Shown here piece by piece: positions 8,843 through 18,730 of a DNA stretch of 64,000 nt. The notes beneath the pieces were generated by a model, which ran no database searches, was not told the origin of the DNA, and was given only the letters and a program-made list of their open reading frames with translations. Position 1 is the first letter of the stretch, and every line of letters starts with the position of its first letter. The stretch is from Archangium violaceum (GTDB lineage Bacteria; Myxococcota; Myxococcia; Myxococcales; Myxococcaceae). The translations under genes were made by a program, and so were the position numbers. The DNA lies in NCBI RefSeq assembly GCF_016859125.1, contig NZ_CP069338.1, positions 9,551,501 to 9,615,500 of the forward strand. The letters are read 5' to 3'.

Positions 8843-10591
8843 ATGGCGAATTCCCCAACCCGTTCACGGCTCGCGGGTCTCGCGCTGGCCTCCCTCCTCT
8901 CCCTCATAGCTTGCGATCCGACTCCGGTCCCGACCCCGACCCCGGACTCGGGTACGTCCGAGCCGTCCACCGACGCCGGCACCGACGCGGGTCTGCCCAC
9001 GGGCGGCCGCTGTGGTGATGGCATCCTCCAGGCCGGCGAGGTCTGCGACGATGGCAACACGGCGGCGGACGATGGCTGTTCGGCCGACTGCAAGGAGCGC
9101 GCGGAGGGCTATACGTGCGAGGTCCCGGGCGTCCCCTGCGTCTTCACGGGAACGTGCGGCAATGGCCAGGTTGAGGCCGCCGAGACCTGCGACGACGCCA
9201 ACACGACGGCCGGCGATGGCTGCTCGGCCAACTGCGGGACGGAGGCGGGATGGAACTGCCCGTCGACGGGTGGGCGGTGCGTGGCCGCGAGGTGCGGTGA
9301 CAAGATCATCGCGGGCGACGAGGAGTGCGAGGACGGCAACGCCACGGCGAATGACGGTTGCAGCGCGGTCTGCCGGCTCGAGGAGGGCTGGAAGTGCCCC
9401 ACCATCGGCGAGAAGTGCACACGCACCACCTGCGGCGACAAGATCGTCGAGGGCACGGAGGAGTGTGACGATGGCAACAACAACCTGGGGGATGGGTGCA
9501 CCCCGCTGTGCAAGCGCGAGCCCAAGTGCACGAATGGCACCTGCGAGGAAGTGTGCGGCGATGGTCTGATGCTTCCCGCCGGCGTCTCCACGGAGGAGTG
9601 CGACGACGGCAACAGGCGCGCCAACGACGGCTGCTCGCCGGACTGCAAGACCGAGTCGGGCTTCGTCTGCACGATCACCGAGTCCACTCCGCCCCAGCAG
9701 GTGGAACTCCCCATCGTCTACCGCGACTTCCGTGGCTATGACCTGGCGGCCAGTGGCGGCCTGCCGAGGGGCCACATCGACTTCGAGAACGCCAATGGCA
9801 CGGAGTCGGGCATCGTGACGAGCACGCTCAGCAGCGACGGCAAGCCCCAATACGCCAAGACGAGCGGCTCCTCCAGCACGACCCACGGCAAGGAGGCGTT
9901 CGATCAGTGGTACCGCGACGTGGCGAACGTGAACGTGCCGGTGGTAGACAAGCTCACCCTGAAGCGCAACGGCACTTCCACCTCCTACGTGTTCGAGAAC
10001 ACCTCCTTCTTCCCGCTCGACAACAAGGGCTGGGTGGCCCTTGGCAAGGAGTCCTCGCGGTCAGGCGGCCACAACTTCAGCTTCACGAGCGAGGTGCGCT
10101 ACTGGTTCGAGTACAAGGAAACCGAGGTGCTCGACTTCTACGGTGATGATGACGTCTGGGTGTTCATCAACGGCCGTCTGGCGCTCGACCTGGGCGGCGT
10201 CCACGGGCCGCTGTCTGGCACCATCAACCTCAAGAGCAAGGCAAGCGAGCTCGGCCTGGTCAAGGGCCGCATCTATGAGGCCGTCGTGTTCCAGGCCGAG
10301 CGCCACACGACGGGTTCCCAGTACAAGCTCACACTCACCGATTTCGTCACGCGCCGCACCGAGTGCCGCGCCACCTGCGGCAACAAGATCGTCGACCCGG
10401 GCGAGGAGTGCGATGACGGCATCAACAACGGCGACTATGGCAAGTGCGCCCGCGGTTGCGTGTGGGGACCCCGCTGCGGCGACAAGGTCGTCCAGGAGGA
10501 CAAGGGCGAGGAGTGCGACGACGGCAACAAGGTGGGCGGCGACGGCTGCTCCGCTACCTGCAAGGTCGAGCTCGCCTTGATCCCCCGGTGA
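8843..10591 (+). CDS. Fibro-slime domain lipoprotein with DUF4215 Cys-rich repeats
   Basis: 582 aa from ATG 8843, which gives a standard lipoprotein signal with lipobox LSLIAC (Cys24). ATG 8774, preceded by AAGGAGG/AAGGGA, would add 23 residues and is an alternative. After a P/T/D linker come five Cys-rich repeats of the form CGDxxxxxGEECDDGNxxxxDGCSxxC, then a fibro-slime domain (from VELPIVYRDFRGYDL to the VFQAERHTTGSQYKLTLTDF end, with YGDDDVWVFINGRLALDLGG), then two more Cys repeats. DUF4215 repeats are typical of myxobacterial surface proteins, and the fibro-slime domain is linked to extracellular matrix or carbohydrate-binding proteins. Probably an outer-membrane-anchored adhesin or matrix protein. 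Confidence 0.85.
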   Translation: MANSPTRSRLAGLALASLLSLIACDPTPVPTPTPDSGTSEPSTDAGTDAGLPTGGRCGDGILQAGEVCDDGNTAADDGCSADCKERAEGYTCEVPGVPCVFTGTCGNGQVEAAETCDDANTTAGDGCSANCGTEAGWNCPSTGGRCVAARCGDKIIAGDEECEDGNATANDGCSAVCRLEEGWKCPTIGEKCTRTTCGDKIVEGTEECDDGNNNLGDGCTPLCKREPKCTNGTCEEVCGDGLMLPAGVSTEECDDGNRRANDGCSPDCKTESGFVCTITESTPPQQVELPIVYRDFRGYDLAASGGLPRGHIDFENANGTESGIVTSTLSSDGKPQYAKTSGSSSTTHGKEAFDQWYRDVANVNVPVVDKLTLKRNGTSTSYVFENTSFFPLDNKGWVALGKESSRSGGHNFSFTSEVRYWFEYKETEVLDFYGDDDVWVFINGRLALDLGGVHGPLSGTINLKSKASELGLVKGRIYEAVVFQAERHTTGSQYKLTLTDFVTRRTECRATCGNKIVDPGEECDDGINNGDYGKCARGCVWGPRCGDKVVQEDKGEECDDGNKVGGDGCSATCKVELALIPR

Positions 10592-10604
10592 GCGGGTCGT
10601 GAGG

Positions 10605-10641
10605 ACGGCCGCTTCGGGGGATCACCACCCGGAGCGGCCGT
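10605..10641 (+). terminator. Long GC-rich hairpin after the fibro-slime gene
   Basis: CGGCCGCTTCGGG (10606-10618) pairs with CCCGGAGCGGCCG (10628-10640) with one mismatch across a 9-nt loop. No U tract follows, so it may end transcription inefficiently or stabilise the mRNA 3' end. Confidence 0.5.
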
Positions 10642-10716
10642 TCGCGTTCCTTCGTGTCGAAGCCGTGCGCCAGTCACGACCTCATCCCCGCTGCCCTCCG
10701 GCCGCACTTTCCTCCA

Positions 10717-10739
10717 ACCTGTCCGGCAATCGGACAAGT
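10717..10739. repeat. Dispersed palindromic repeat, copy 1
   Basis: ACCTGTCCG-GCAAT-CGGACAAGT. The 23-bp block matches 54318-54340 at 21 of 23 positions. The arms TGTCCG/CGGACA are a perfect inverted repeat. Both copies sit in intergenic DNA shortly downstream of a plus-strand gene. Confidence 0.6.
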
Positions 10740-10962
10740 TGCTGAAGACCGGGCCCGGAGGGTCTCCTGCTCTGGATTCGTTCAGGCCCCTGACGAGACT
10801 TTCTTCTCCTGGCTTGGACGTGAAGACATCGGCCGGAAACGTTCACTTTGCGAGTCTCACGGATCTCGCGGCGCGGGACGGGAGGCGGTGCTGGTACACG
10901 GTCCCGCGCTTGAACGTCGACGGGCGGTGCCTCCGGCCCGCCCGGTTCTTCTCGGAGGGAGC

Positions 10963-12558
10963 ATGAAGTCGCGGATGGTGATGTTGGCGGCGCTGGCAGC
11001 GGCGGTCACCGGGTGCGCATCGGCCCAGAAGCCCTCGACGTCGCCCGAGCAGGTGCGGGTCTCGGGGGGCATCGTGCAGGGCTCGGTGGAGAACGGCGTC
11101 CTGGCCTTCAAGGGGATCCCCTTCGCCGCGCCGCCCGTGGGCGACCTGCGCTGGCGCCCGCCCCAACCCGTCCAGGAGTGGAGCGGTGTGCGCCAGGCGA
11201 CCGCCTTCGGTCACGACTGCATGCAGGTCCCCTTCGCGGGCGACGCCGCCCCGCTGGGGACTCCGCCCGCCGAGGACTGTCTGACCCTCAATGTCTGGCG
11301 CGCGGCCGACGCGCCCGCGGACGGCAGGTTGCCGGTGATGGTGTGGATCTACGGCGGCGGCTTCGTGAACGGTGGCTCGTCTCCGTCCGTGTACGACGGC
11401 TCGCGGTTCGCCCAGCAGGGCGTGGTGCTGGTCAGCTTCAACTATCGCCTCGGACGGTTGGGCTTCTTCGCACACCCGGCGCTCACGGCCGAGGCGGAGG
11501 GTGCCCCCACCGGCAACTTCGGCTACATGGATCAGATCGCGGCCTTGGAGTGGGTGAGGAACAACATCGCCGCATTCGGGGGTGATCCGAACAACGTCAC
11601 CATTTTTGGCGAGTCCGCTGGTGGCGGCTCGGTCCACACCCTGCTGACCTCGCCGAAGGCTCGAGGCCTGTTCCACAAGGCCATCATCATGTCGGGCGGA
11701 GGGCGGGGTCCGCTGCTCGGTGGTAGCAAGCTGAGCGAAGACACGCCGGGTGGGCCGCGCTCGGCGGAGTCCGTCGGCGTGGAGTTCGCCAGGAGCGTTG
11801 GTATCCAGCAAACGGGTCCGGAAGCGCTGGCCGCGCTGCGCGCCCTGCCGGTGGAGCGGATCGGTGACCTCAGCATGATGAACATGGGCGTGCCGACCTA
11901 CTCGGGCCCGATCCTCGACGGTCAGATCGTCGTCGAGTGGCCGGACGTCGCCTACCGTGCCGGCCGCTGGGCCAGGGTGCCGGTGATGGTGGGGGCCACC
12001 AGCGCGGACCTGGGCTTCGGCTTCGCCCGGACCAGGGACGAGGTGTTCGCTCCCTTCCCGGATCAGGCGGCGGCTCGCGCGGCCTATGATCCGACCGGAG
12101 AGGCCGACGTGCGCACGCTGGTCGCCCTCACCGCGATGGATCGCACCATGATCGAGCCCGCGCGGTACACGGCCCGACTCGTGGCCGCCCAGGGGCTGCC
12201 TGCCTACCACTACCGCTTCTCCTACGTCGCCGACTCCATGCGTGACGAGTGGAAGACCGGGGCTCCGCACGCGACCGAGATCCCCTACGTGTTCGACACG
12301 GTCCAGGCCAGGTACGGGGCGGAGGCAACCGAGCTCGACCGCAAGGTCGGACGCGAGGCCAACGCCTATTTCGCCAACTTCGCCAGGACGAGTGATCCGA
12401 ACGGACAGGGTCTGCCCCAATGGCCACGATACGAACCCGGTACGGACCTGATCCTGGATTTCTCGGCGAGCGGCGAACCGGTTGCTCAGCCCGATCCGTG
12501 GAAGGCCCGGCTGGACGCGACCGAGGCAGCCGCGAACGCGGCGGCGACCGGGATGTGA
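10963..12558 (+). CDS. Type-B carboxylesterase lipoprotein
   Basis: 531 aa alpha/beta-hydrolase. ATG 10963 was chosen for its GGAGGGA ribosome site and lipoprotein signal (AAAVTGC). The nucleophile Ser218 lies in FGESAGGGS and the catalytic His436 in GAPHATEIPY. The oxyanion region is VWIYGGGF, and the early Cys-containing EDCLTLNVW is a family signature. At the usual acid position (normally GxNxxEG) the sequence is TSADLGFG, so an Asp may replace Glu. It would hydrolyse carboxylic esters at the cell surface; the substrate cannot be predicted. Confidence 0.88.
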   Translation: MKSRMVMLAALAAAVTGCASAQKPSTSPEQVRVSGGIVQGSVENGVLAFKGIPFAAPPVGDLRWRPPQPVQEWSGVRQATAFGHDCMQVPFAGDAAPLGTPPAEDCLTLNVWRAADAPADGRLPVMVWIYGGGFVNGGSSPSVYDGSRFAQQGVVLVSFNYRLGRLGFFAHPALTAEAEGAPTGNFGYMDQIAALEWVRNNIAAFGGDPNNVTIFGESAGGGSVHTLLTSPKARGLFHKAIIMSGGGRGPLLGGSKLSEDTPGGPRSAESVGVEFARSVGIQQTGPEALAALRALPVERIGDLSMMNMGVPTYSGPILDGQIVVEWPDVAYRAGRWARVPVMVGATSADLGFGFARTRDEVFAPFPDQAAARAAYDPTGEADVRTLVALTAMDRTMIEPARYTARLVAAQGLPAYHYRFSYVADSMRDEWKTGAPHATEIPYVFDTVQARYGAEATELDRKVGREANAYFANFARTSDPNGQGLPQWPRYEPGTDLILDFSASGEPVAQPDPWKARLDATEAAANAAATGM

Positions 12559-12650
12559 CGGACGTAAAAAGAGGGTAACGAGAAAAAACAGTTTACCTGA
12601 TGATTCGGGAAATCGTTTAGTGGTCCGCCCCAAGAAAGGCGGGATCACCG

Positions 12651-13718
12651 ATGCTCCTCATTCGTCGTCAGTCTTCTGGCGTCATTGCGCGCGCCGTCGT
12701 CCCTGTTGCCGTGATGTTGCTCTCCGCTTGCGGAGCGAGCTCTCTGGAAGATGAAACCGTTGGAGAGGCCCAGGAGGCGCTCGCGACGGGTGTGGGCTCG
12801 TCCGCGTTCCGGGCCGCCCTCGCCAAGCGTTGGGCGCCCATCCACTACCAGGACGTGGACGTGACGGGCTCGCACTCGCTCGGCGGCCGGTCCGACTACA
12901 TCAGCCGGGTTGACTTCGATGGGGACTGGAGCGGGACGAACAACTGGGACAACGCCGCGTCCAGGCCGCTCACCGCGCATGCCTATCAGTCCGTGGTGGA
13001 GACGAGCTCGCACTGGTACATCGTCTACACCTTCTTCCACCCGCGCGACTGGTCCGACACCATCTTCGACACGGAGCACGAGAACGACGGCGAAGGCGTG
13101 CTGCTCATCGTGGAGCGTGACGGGACCGAGTACGGCAAGCTCATCGGCGCCGTGACGGTGGCGCACAAGGACTTCTTCTCGTTCCTGCCGGATGGCAGCC
13201 CGATCAGCGCGGGCGCGGAGTCGGTCGACGGCAAGCTGTCGTTGGCGCCCTTCGAGGGAGTCCAGCACCCCATCACCGCGCAGGAGGCCAAGGGGCACGG
13301 GCTCAAGGCCTGGCCGGCCTATGACATCGTGGGTGACGGCGTGAAGTACTACCCCTCGCTCACTACCGCCGAGGAGCCCTCGTCGGCCACCGATTCCGAC
13401 GTGCGCTACAAGCTCATCGACATCTACGGTTCCGAGGGGTTGTGGCAGCGCCGGGGCCTTTCCGAGCTGTTCGTGTCCGAGGGCACGTTCCGGGGAGACA
13501 CGAGTGGTGGCTGCGGCCTCATCGCGGGCCTCTGCTCCTCGAACTCGGCGAACGCGCCCTGGGGCTGGGATGACGGGAACGATGGTCCCATCCAGCGCGG
13601 TGAGATCGCCTCCGATCCGGCGAAGCTCGCGGCGCACTACTTCAGCCCGTCCTCCCGGTTCTCGACGACGTACACGTTCAATCCCTTCAAGGGAATTGGG
13701 GACCCGAACGCCCCCTGA
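12651..13718 (+). CDS. Lipoprotein with NPP1/Vps62-like features
   Basis: 355 aa, signal peptide with lipobox (VMLLSAC, Cys27). The core has WAPIHYQDVD, YIVYTFFHPRDWSDTIF and TEHENDGEGVLLIVERDG. The arrangement resembles the region of necrosis-inducing (NPP1) and Vps62/DUF946 proteins where a GHRHDWE-type motif coordinates a metal, but the motif is altered here. A late segment has one Cys pair (GGCGLIAGLC). The relationship is tentative; no activity should be assumed. Leader DNA 12559-12650 is A-rich and probably contains its promoter. Confidence 0.55.
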   Translation: MLLIRRQSSGVIARAVVPVAVMLLSACGASSLEDETVGEAQEALATGVGSSAFRAALAKRWAPIHYQDVDVTGSHSLGGRSDYISRVDFDGDWSGTNNWDNAASRPLTAHAYQSVVETSSHWYIVYTFFHPRDWSDTIFDTEHENDGEGVLLIVERDGTEYGKLIGAVTVAHKDFFSFLPDGSPISAGAESVDGKLSLAPFEGVQHPITAQEAKGHGLKAWPAYDIVGDGVKYYPSLTTAEEPSSATDSDVRYKLIDIYGSEGLWQRRGLSELFVSEGTFRGDTSGGCGLIAGLCSSNSANAPWGWDDGNDGPIQRGEIASDPAKLAAHYFSPSSRFSTTYTFNPFKGIGDPNAP

Positions 13719-13771
13719 GTGCTTACGGGTGGGTGAAGGGCCGGCCGCGCGGGGGCCCGGGGGTTCCTTTT

Positions 13772-13924
13772 TTGCGCGGGGACCGCCGGGAGGGTAGGGA
13801 TGCGGTCTTCGTATGTCTGTGACCGCCGAGCTGCTCGAAGCCGTCCGGGAGGAAGCGCGCCCGGACACCTGGTCCGCCGGCATGGGTCTGGCCCGCGCGG
13901 GTGCCGTCTCGGTGCAGTCCGTCG
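13772..13924 (+). repeat. Direct repeat, copy 1 (duplicated 5' end of helicase gene)
   Basis: This 153-bp segment is identical to 14985-15137 except for one base (C13877 versus T15090). It covers about 40 bp of leader and the first 37 codons of the SNF2 helicase gene. Homology with mismatches extends back to about 13761. Confidence 0.95.
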
Positions 13925-14004
13925 CGGACCTCGCCAGCGTCAAGGCTGATGCCAAGGGGAGTAACTCGACCCATTTGTATGGCTCCCTGGAGCATTCTCG
14001 ATGA
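13813..14004 (+). pseudogene. Truncated copy of the SNF2 helicase start fused to foreign sequence
   Basis: A 63-codon ORF. Residues 1-37 equal the helicase N-terminus (one A-to-V difference), then the sequence diverges abruptly at 13925 to ADLASVKADAKGSNSTHLYG and stops at a TGA that overlaps the ATG of the following lipoprotein gene (ATGA, 14001-14004). It has the same leader as the functional helicase and could be translated as a leader peptide coupled to the lipoprotein. It lacks the SWIM zinc finger and all helicase motifs. Confidence 0.85.
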
Positions 14005-14915
14005 TTGCGTTCCGCCATGTATCCGGAGCAATGTCGAATGCGCTCACGCAGTGTCGCGTCATCAGAGCCATGCTCTGGCTCGCGTGGCTGATGGTCGTTC
14101 CGGGGTGCCCTGACAAGAAGACCGCACCCAATCTCGTGGCTGGTGATGCGGGTGTTGTGGTGGTTGATGCTGGAGGAGGGGCGGATTCGGAAACCGATGC
14201 CGGGAGCACAGGCGCGGAGGCGGCCGCCATGGATGCAGGCCCCCAGGCCGCCACAGCCGTGAAGCCTCCCACGATCGTGCCTGCTGGTGCCATCGACGAT
14301 GAAGACAGCGAGCAGTCTCTCCTGCGCAACTACGCAAAGGTTCTGCAATGGAGTGTTGAGGACGAGTCACTGGATTCATACTGGGAAGTCGTCGAGCGCC
14401 TGAATGTTGGTGATCGGCAGTTCACCCTGGTTCGCCTGGCCAAACACTCCGAGCCTCGTGGCGGCCAGCAGCAGTGGTTGCTCGTGCGCAAGCACCAGAA
14501 GAGCGGACCTGTGTCCTACAGCCCGCTCGCCACGCAATATCCCTTCACGCCTGATCATTGGCAGCAGGTGAAGCCCATTGGCATGAAGCTCCAGCCACTG
14601 GAGAAGTCGTCCAGCAGCGTGCTTTGGATACGCCTCCGAGAGAAGTCCTCGGAGTCAGGGAACGGAGGGGAGCACATCAAGGACAAGGAGCGCCAACTCG
14701 CGTATGCGTTCCTCGTCGACGAACGAGGCGCCTTCAAAGCACTCGCGCTCCAGATTCCCGAGAAGGTGACGCTCTCGGTCGATGATGAGGTGACGGCGGA
14801 GACCACGCTCGAGATCAACATCCCGTCCGTAGAGCGCCTCATCATCCGGCCGGGTCCGACGGGCGTCGATGCCGAGCAGCAGAGCTGGCTCGGTGAGCAC
14901 TCCCTCACGAGGTAG
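14001..14915 (+). CDS. Lipoprotein of unknown function carried inside the duplication
   Basis: 304 aa from ATG 14001, or 294 aa from ATG 14031, which has GGAG just upstream. The signal peptide ends in lipobox VVPGC, followed by an Asp/Gly/Ala-rich linker (DAGVVVVDAGGGADSETDAG). The soluble part shows no family I recognise; it has many aromatic residues and the segment LRNYAKVLQWSVEDESLDSY. Codon use is less GC-biased than in neighbouring genes, in line with acquisition together with the flanking 153-bp repeat. Confidence 0.7.
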   Translation: MIAFRHVSGAMSNALTQCRVIRAMLWLAWLMVVPGCPDKKTAPNLVAGDAGVVVVDAGGGADSETDAGSTGAEAAAMDAGPQAATAVKPPTIVPAGAIDDEDSEQSLLRNYAKVLQWSVEDESLDSYWEVVERLNVGDRQFTLVRLAKHSEPRGGQQQWLLVRKHQKSGPVSYSPLATQYPFTPDHWQQVKPIGMKLQPLEKSSSSVLWIRLREKSSESGNGGEHIKDKERQLAYAFLVDERGAFKALALQIPEKVTLSVDDEVTAETTLEINIPSVERLIIRPGPTGVDAEQQSWLGEHSLTR

Positions 14916-14984
14916 GGGCCCGCCACGGGGGAGCACCGCACCTCAAGAGCAATTGGCTCCGACGCGACCGGGCGGGTGCCTTTG

Positions 14985-15137
14985 TTGCGCGGGGACCGCC
15001 GGGAGGGTAGGGATGCGGTCTTCGTATGTCTGTGACCGCCGAGCTGCTCGAAGCCGTCCGGGAGGAAGCGCGCCCGGACACCTGGTCCGTCGGCATGGGT
15101 CTGGCCCGCGCGGGTGCCGTCTCGGTGCAGTCCGTCG
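14985..15137 (+). repeat. Direct repeat, copy 2 (native helicase 5' end)
   Basis: Second copy of the 153-bp repeat, offset exactly 1213 bp from copy 1. Here it reads through into the intact helicase. The interval between equivalent points is the unit that was inserted or duplicated. Confidence 0.95.
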
Positions 15138-18061
15138 GGCAGGAGGAGGCCGTGCTGCGAGTGCGCGCGGCCGGCCGGCCCGCCCCGCTGACCACCGTGC
15201 TCTACCCGGAGGACGAAATCTGGGAGTGTGACTGCCGCGGCCGGGTGGACCCCTGCGAGCACGTGGTGGCGGCGGCCATCATCCTCCATCACTCGGTGGC
15301 CCAGCGTCCCCCCGCACAGCGCGCCCCGGCGCCACGTGCTCCCGCTTCGTCCATGCCGGCACGGCCCGCCGCGGCCTCCTCGGTCCAGGCCGGCCCGCGC
15401 CCGGGTGCCACGCCGAAGCCGGAGCGCATGGTGTACCGCTTCAAGCGCGTGGAGGGAGGGCTGCAACTCGAGCGCCTTCTGGTGCGTCCGGACAACACCG
15501 CTCGGCTGCTGGCTCGCAGTCTGGCGTCGGTGCTGACGAACCCCGTGGAGGCGGCCCGGATCCAGGTGGAGCCGTGCGATCTGCTCGCGGACAAGCTGCT
15601 GATGCGGCCCACGCGGGGAGCGCTTCCTCCCGAGCGGCTCGATGCGCTCCTGCGTGTGCTGGAGCCCGCGCGCACCGTGCTCTTCGACGGCGTCCTGGTG
15701 TCCGTCTCGAGCGAGCCCCTGCTTCCGCGTGTCACCGTGGAGGACCGGGGCGAGCAGACGGTGCTCAAGGTGGAGAAGGATCCGCGCATCACCGAGGTGG
15801 TGAGCTCCGGGGTGGCGGTGTGCGGAGGCACGCTCTGCCGGCTCGGCGAGCAGAGCCTCACGGGTGCGTGGCTGGAGAAGCTGCCGCAGGAGCGTGTCTT
15901 CTCACCCGAGCAGATGGGGGACCTCACCGGCAAGGTGTTGCCGGACTTCGCGCGGCGCATGCCGGTGGACGTGAGGAGCCAGCGGATTCCGCCCATCGAC
16001 CGCACGCTCGAGCCGCGCATCTCCCTGGAGCTCAACCAGCTGGACTCCGGACTCTCGGTGTTGCCCACGCTGGTGTACGGCTCTCCGCCCTCGGTGCGCA
16101 TCGACAACGGGCGCATGGTGTACCTGAAGGGCGCGGTGCCCGTGCGCGACGAGGCCGCCGAGCAGAAGCTCATCCACCAGCTGCGCGATGATCTGAACAT
16201 GGTGCCCGGCCGGCGCGTGACGGTGCACGGCAAGGAGGCCGTGCAGCTCGCCGACAAGCTGCGGCGCTGGCGCGGCGATCTCACCGGGGACGCGGCGCGC
16301 GTGGTGAGCCCCAACGTGCAGCTGCGTCCCATGCTCTCGGTGGAGGCGGGCGCCACGCAGACGGGTGTGCCGCGGGTGGAGTTCTCGCTCGACTTCCAGG
16401 TCGAGGGCGCGGGGCCGGGCGCGCCGCGCTCGGTGGACGCGGGCGCGGTGATGCGCGCGTGGGAGGAGGGGCTGGGATTGGTGCCGCTCGAGGGCGGCGG
16501 GTGGGCGCCGCTGCCCACCGCGTGGTTGAAGACGCACGGCCAGCGCGTGGCGGATCTGCTGGCCGCTCGCGGGAAGGACGGGCGGCTCGCCAACCACGCC
16601 CTTCCTCAGCTCACCGGATTGTGCGAGGCGCTGGAGCATCCGCCTCCGCCCGGGCTCGAGCGTCTGGCGCCCCTGGTGGAGGGCTTCGAGAAGCTGCCGG
16701 ACGTGCAGCTCCCGAAGGATCTCACCGCGACGCTGCGCCCCTACCAGCTCCAGGGCGTCAGCTGGCTCACCTTCCTGCGGCAGGCGGGCCTCGGCGGCGT
16801 GCTCGCGGACGACATGGGTCTGGGCAAGACGCTGCAGACCCTCTGCATGTTGGGGCCGGGCACGCTGGTGGTGGCCCCCACGAGCGTGCTTCCCAACTGG
16901 GAGGCGGAGGTGAGGCGCTTCCGTCCCTCGTTGAAGGTCTCCGTGTACCACGGCCCCGGCCGCACCCTGGACGAGACGGCCGACGTGACGCTCACCACCT
17001 ACGCGCTGCTGCGCCTGGACGCGGAGGTGCTCGGGGCGAAGACGTGGGACACGGTGGTGCTGGACGAGGCCCAGGCCATCAAGAACCCGGACAGCCAGGT
17101 GGCGCGCGCGGCGTACGGGCTGCAGGCCTCCTTCCGGATCGCCTTGAGCGGTACGCCCATCGAGAACCGGCTCGAGGAGCTCTGGAGCCTGATGCATTTC
17201 ACCAACCAGGGGTTGCTCGGGGGGCGCAAGGAATTCGAGGAGCGGTGGGCGCGGCCCGTATCGGACAACCAGAAGGGCGCGGCCGAGCAGCTGCGCGCGC
17301 GCATCCGCCCCTTCGTGCTGCGCAGGCTCAAGCGGGACGTGGCACCCGAGCTCCCGCCGCGCACCGACTCCGTGCTGCACGTCACCCTCAACGAGCGGGA
17401 GCGCGCCGTCTATGACGCGGTGTACGCCGCCACGCGCGAGGAGGTGGTGTCCCAGCTGGAGGAGGGGGGCAGCGTCCTGAAGGCGCTGGAGGCGCTGCTG
17501 CGGCTGCGTCAGGCGGCGTGCCACCCGGCGCTCGTGCCGGGACAGCAGGCGAAGACGTCCTCCAAGGTGGAGGCGCTGGTCGAGGCGCTCGGCACCGCGG
17601 TGGAGGAGGGGCACAAGGCGCTCGTCTTCTCGCAGTGGACGTCCCTGTTGGATCTCATCGAGCCGGCGCTGAAGGAGGCGGGCATCGGGTTCATCCGGCT
17701 GGACGGCGGCACGTCCAACCGCGGCGCCGTGGCCGCGTCGTTCCAGGATCCGAAGGGCCCTCCGGTGATGTTGATCTCCCTCAAGGCGGGCGCCACGGGG
17801 CTCAACCTCACGGCGGCGGACCACGTCTTCCTGGTGGACCCGTGGTGGAACCCGTCCGTGGAGGCGCAGGCGGCGGACCGCGCGCACCGTATCGGTCAAC
17901 AGCGGCCGGTGATGGTGTACCGGCTGGTGTCCCAGGGCACGGTGGAGGAGAAGATCCTCACCCTGCAGGAGAAGAAGCGCGCTCTCTTCGAGTCCGCGCT
18001 CGGTGGGGCCTCCGGGGCCGCGGCCATCACGCGGGCGGACCTCATGCAGTTGCTCGACTGA
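15026..18061 (+). CDS. SWIM zinc finger SNF2-family DNA-dependent ATPase
   Basis: 1011 aa. The N-terminal SWIM finger has Cys68, Cys70, Cys77 and His79 (CxC-x6-CxH). A middle region of about 450 residues is followed by the SF2 ATPase: Walker A GLGKT with Lys601, motif II DEAQ starting at Asp680, motif [11 protein letters not shown], and a helicase-C lobe with [20 protein letters not shown] and GTVEEKI. These proteins remodel protein-DNA complexes or aid repair and transcription; the bacterial RapA/HepA-like and SWIM-SNF2 group is poorly characterised. Its leader and first 37 codons are duplicated upstream. It is convergent with the START-domain gene. Confidence 0.93.
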   Translation: MSVTAELLEAVREEARPDTWSVGMGLARAGAVSVQSVGQEEAVLRVRAAGRPAPLTTVLYPEDEIWECDCRGRVDPCEHVVAAAIILHHSVAQRPPAQRAPAPRAPASSMPARPAAASSVQAGPRPGATPKPERMVYRFKRVEGGLQLERLLVRPDNTARLLARSLASVLTNPVEAARIQVEPCDLLADKLLMRPTRGALPPERLDALLRVLEPARTVLFDGVLVSVSSEPLLPRVTVEDRGEQTVLKVEKDPRITEVVSSGVAVCGGTLCRLGEQSLTGAWLEKLPQERVFSPEQMGDLTGKVLPDFARRMPVDVRSQRIPPIDRTLEPRISLELNQLDSGLSVLPTLVYGSPPSVRIDNGRMVYLKGAVPVRDEAAEQKLIHQLRDDLNMVPGRRVTVHGKEAVQLADKLRRWRGDLTGDAARVVSPNVQLRPMLSVEAGATQTGVPRVEFSLDFQVEGAGPGAPRSVDAGAVMRAWEEGLGLVPLEGGGWAPLPTAWLKTHGQRVADLLAARGKDGRLANHALPQLTGLCEALEHPPPPGLERLAPLVEGFEKLPDVQLPKDLTATLRPYQLQGVSWLTFLRQAGLGGVLADDMGLGKTLQTLCMLGPGTLVVAPTSVLPNWEAEVRRFRPSLKVSVYHGPGRTLDETADVTLTTYALLRLDAEVLGAKTWDTVVLDEAQAIKNPDSQVARAAYGLQASFRIALSGTPIENRLEELWSLMHFTNQGLLGGRKEFEERWARPVSDNQKGAAEQLRARIRPFVLRRLKRDVAPELPPRTDSVLHVTLNERERAVYDAVYAATREEVVSQLEEGGSVLKALEALLRLRQAACHPALVPGQQAKTSSKVEALVEALGTAVEEGHKALVFSQWTSLLDLIEPALKEAGIGFIRLDGGTSNRGAVAASFQDPKGPPVMLISLKAGATGLNLTAADHVFLVDPWWNPSVEAQAADRAHRIGQQRPVMVYRLVSQGTVEEKILTLQEKKRALFESALGGASGAAAITRADLMQLLD

Positions 18062-18070
18062 CTCCCGCCC

Positions 18071-18730
18071 CTATTGGTTGAGGCGCGCGCGGAGGACCGT
18101 TCCCAACACCTTCGCGGTCTCCTCCGGCACGCGGGAGAGGTGCGTGTAGAGCGTCTCCTCCATTTGAGCGATGAGCTCGGGCGCCGCACCGGCCTCCCGC
18201 ATGCCGGCCAGGACGGTATAGGCCGCCATGCCGAGCGGCTCGACGAAGCCATTCGACTCCTCCCAGAACTCCTCGAAGCAGGGCACGGTCTCTCCAGAGG
18301 CGACGCGGATCAGGCGTCCCACGTTGACGTCCCAGTATGCCCTGTAGGCCTCCTCGACCTCCCGGCTCGAGAACGGTCCCTGGCGGATCTTGATGCGAGT
18401 CCCCTCGCCATCGGGGAGGAGGGTGAAGGTGACGCGGGTCGTCTCGTGGCCGAGGTCCCCGCCGTCCCAGCTCAGCTCCATCAAGAATCCCATGCGAGGG
18501 TACATCTCGAGGATGCGGCCGGTCTGCGTCAGGGGAGCGCCCTTCGCATCGAGCAGATTCACCCGGAACGGCCCGTCCTCTTCGTCGTTTCCCTCCTCTC
18601 CAAGGCGATGGCCTCCCGGTGGGGCCCCGTACCAGCGTCGCATCCGGAAGGGGTCCTCGATGGCCGCGAAGACCTGCTCCCGGCTCTGGCCCACCCACCA
18701 CTCCATCGTCAACTCGCGCATGTCGCTCAT
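18071..18730 (-). CDS. START/AHSA1-like ligand-binding domain protein
   Basis: 219 aa. The N-terminal two thirds form a START/SRPBCC-like domain: MEWWVGQSREQVFAAIEDPF, then RVNLLDAKGAPLTQTGRILE and TTRVTFTLLPDGEGTRIKIR. A helical C-terminal tail (EELIAQMEETLY-like) follows. The fold binds hydrophobic ligands or acts as a co-chaperone. ATG 18730 overlaps the stop of the upstream oxygenase gene (ATGA), so the two are probably co-translated and may act on one substrate. Confidence 0.78.
   Translation of the reverse strand: MSDMRELTMEWWVGQSREQVFAAIEDPFRMRRWYGAPPGGHRLGEEGNDEEDGPFRVNLLDAKGAPLTQTGRILEMYPRMGFLMELSWDGGDLGHETTRVTFTLLPDGEGTRIKIRQGPFSSREVEEAYRAYWDVNVGRLIRVASGETVPCFEEFWEESNGFVEPLGMAAYTVLAGMREAGAAPELIAQMEETLYTHLSRVPEETAKVLGTVLRARLNQ

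Larger units (their letters stand above)
10592..10962. other. Intergenic region with hairpin and dispersed palindrome
   Basis: 371 bp without a supported gene. It holds the hairpin at 10605-10641, the TGTCCG palindrome at 10717-10739, and presumably the promoter of the esterase gene. Frames reading into the esterase from 10654 lack its coding bias. Confidence 0.6.
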
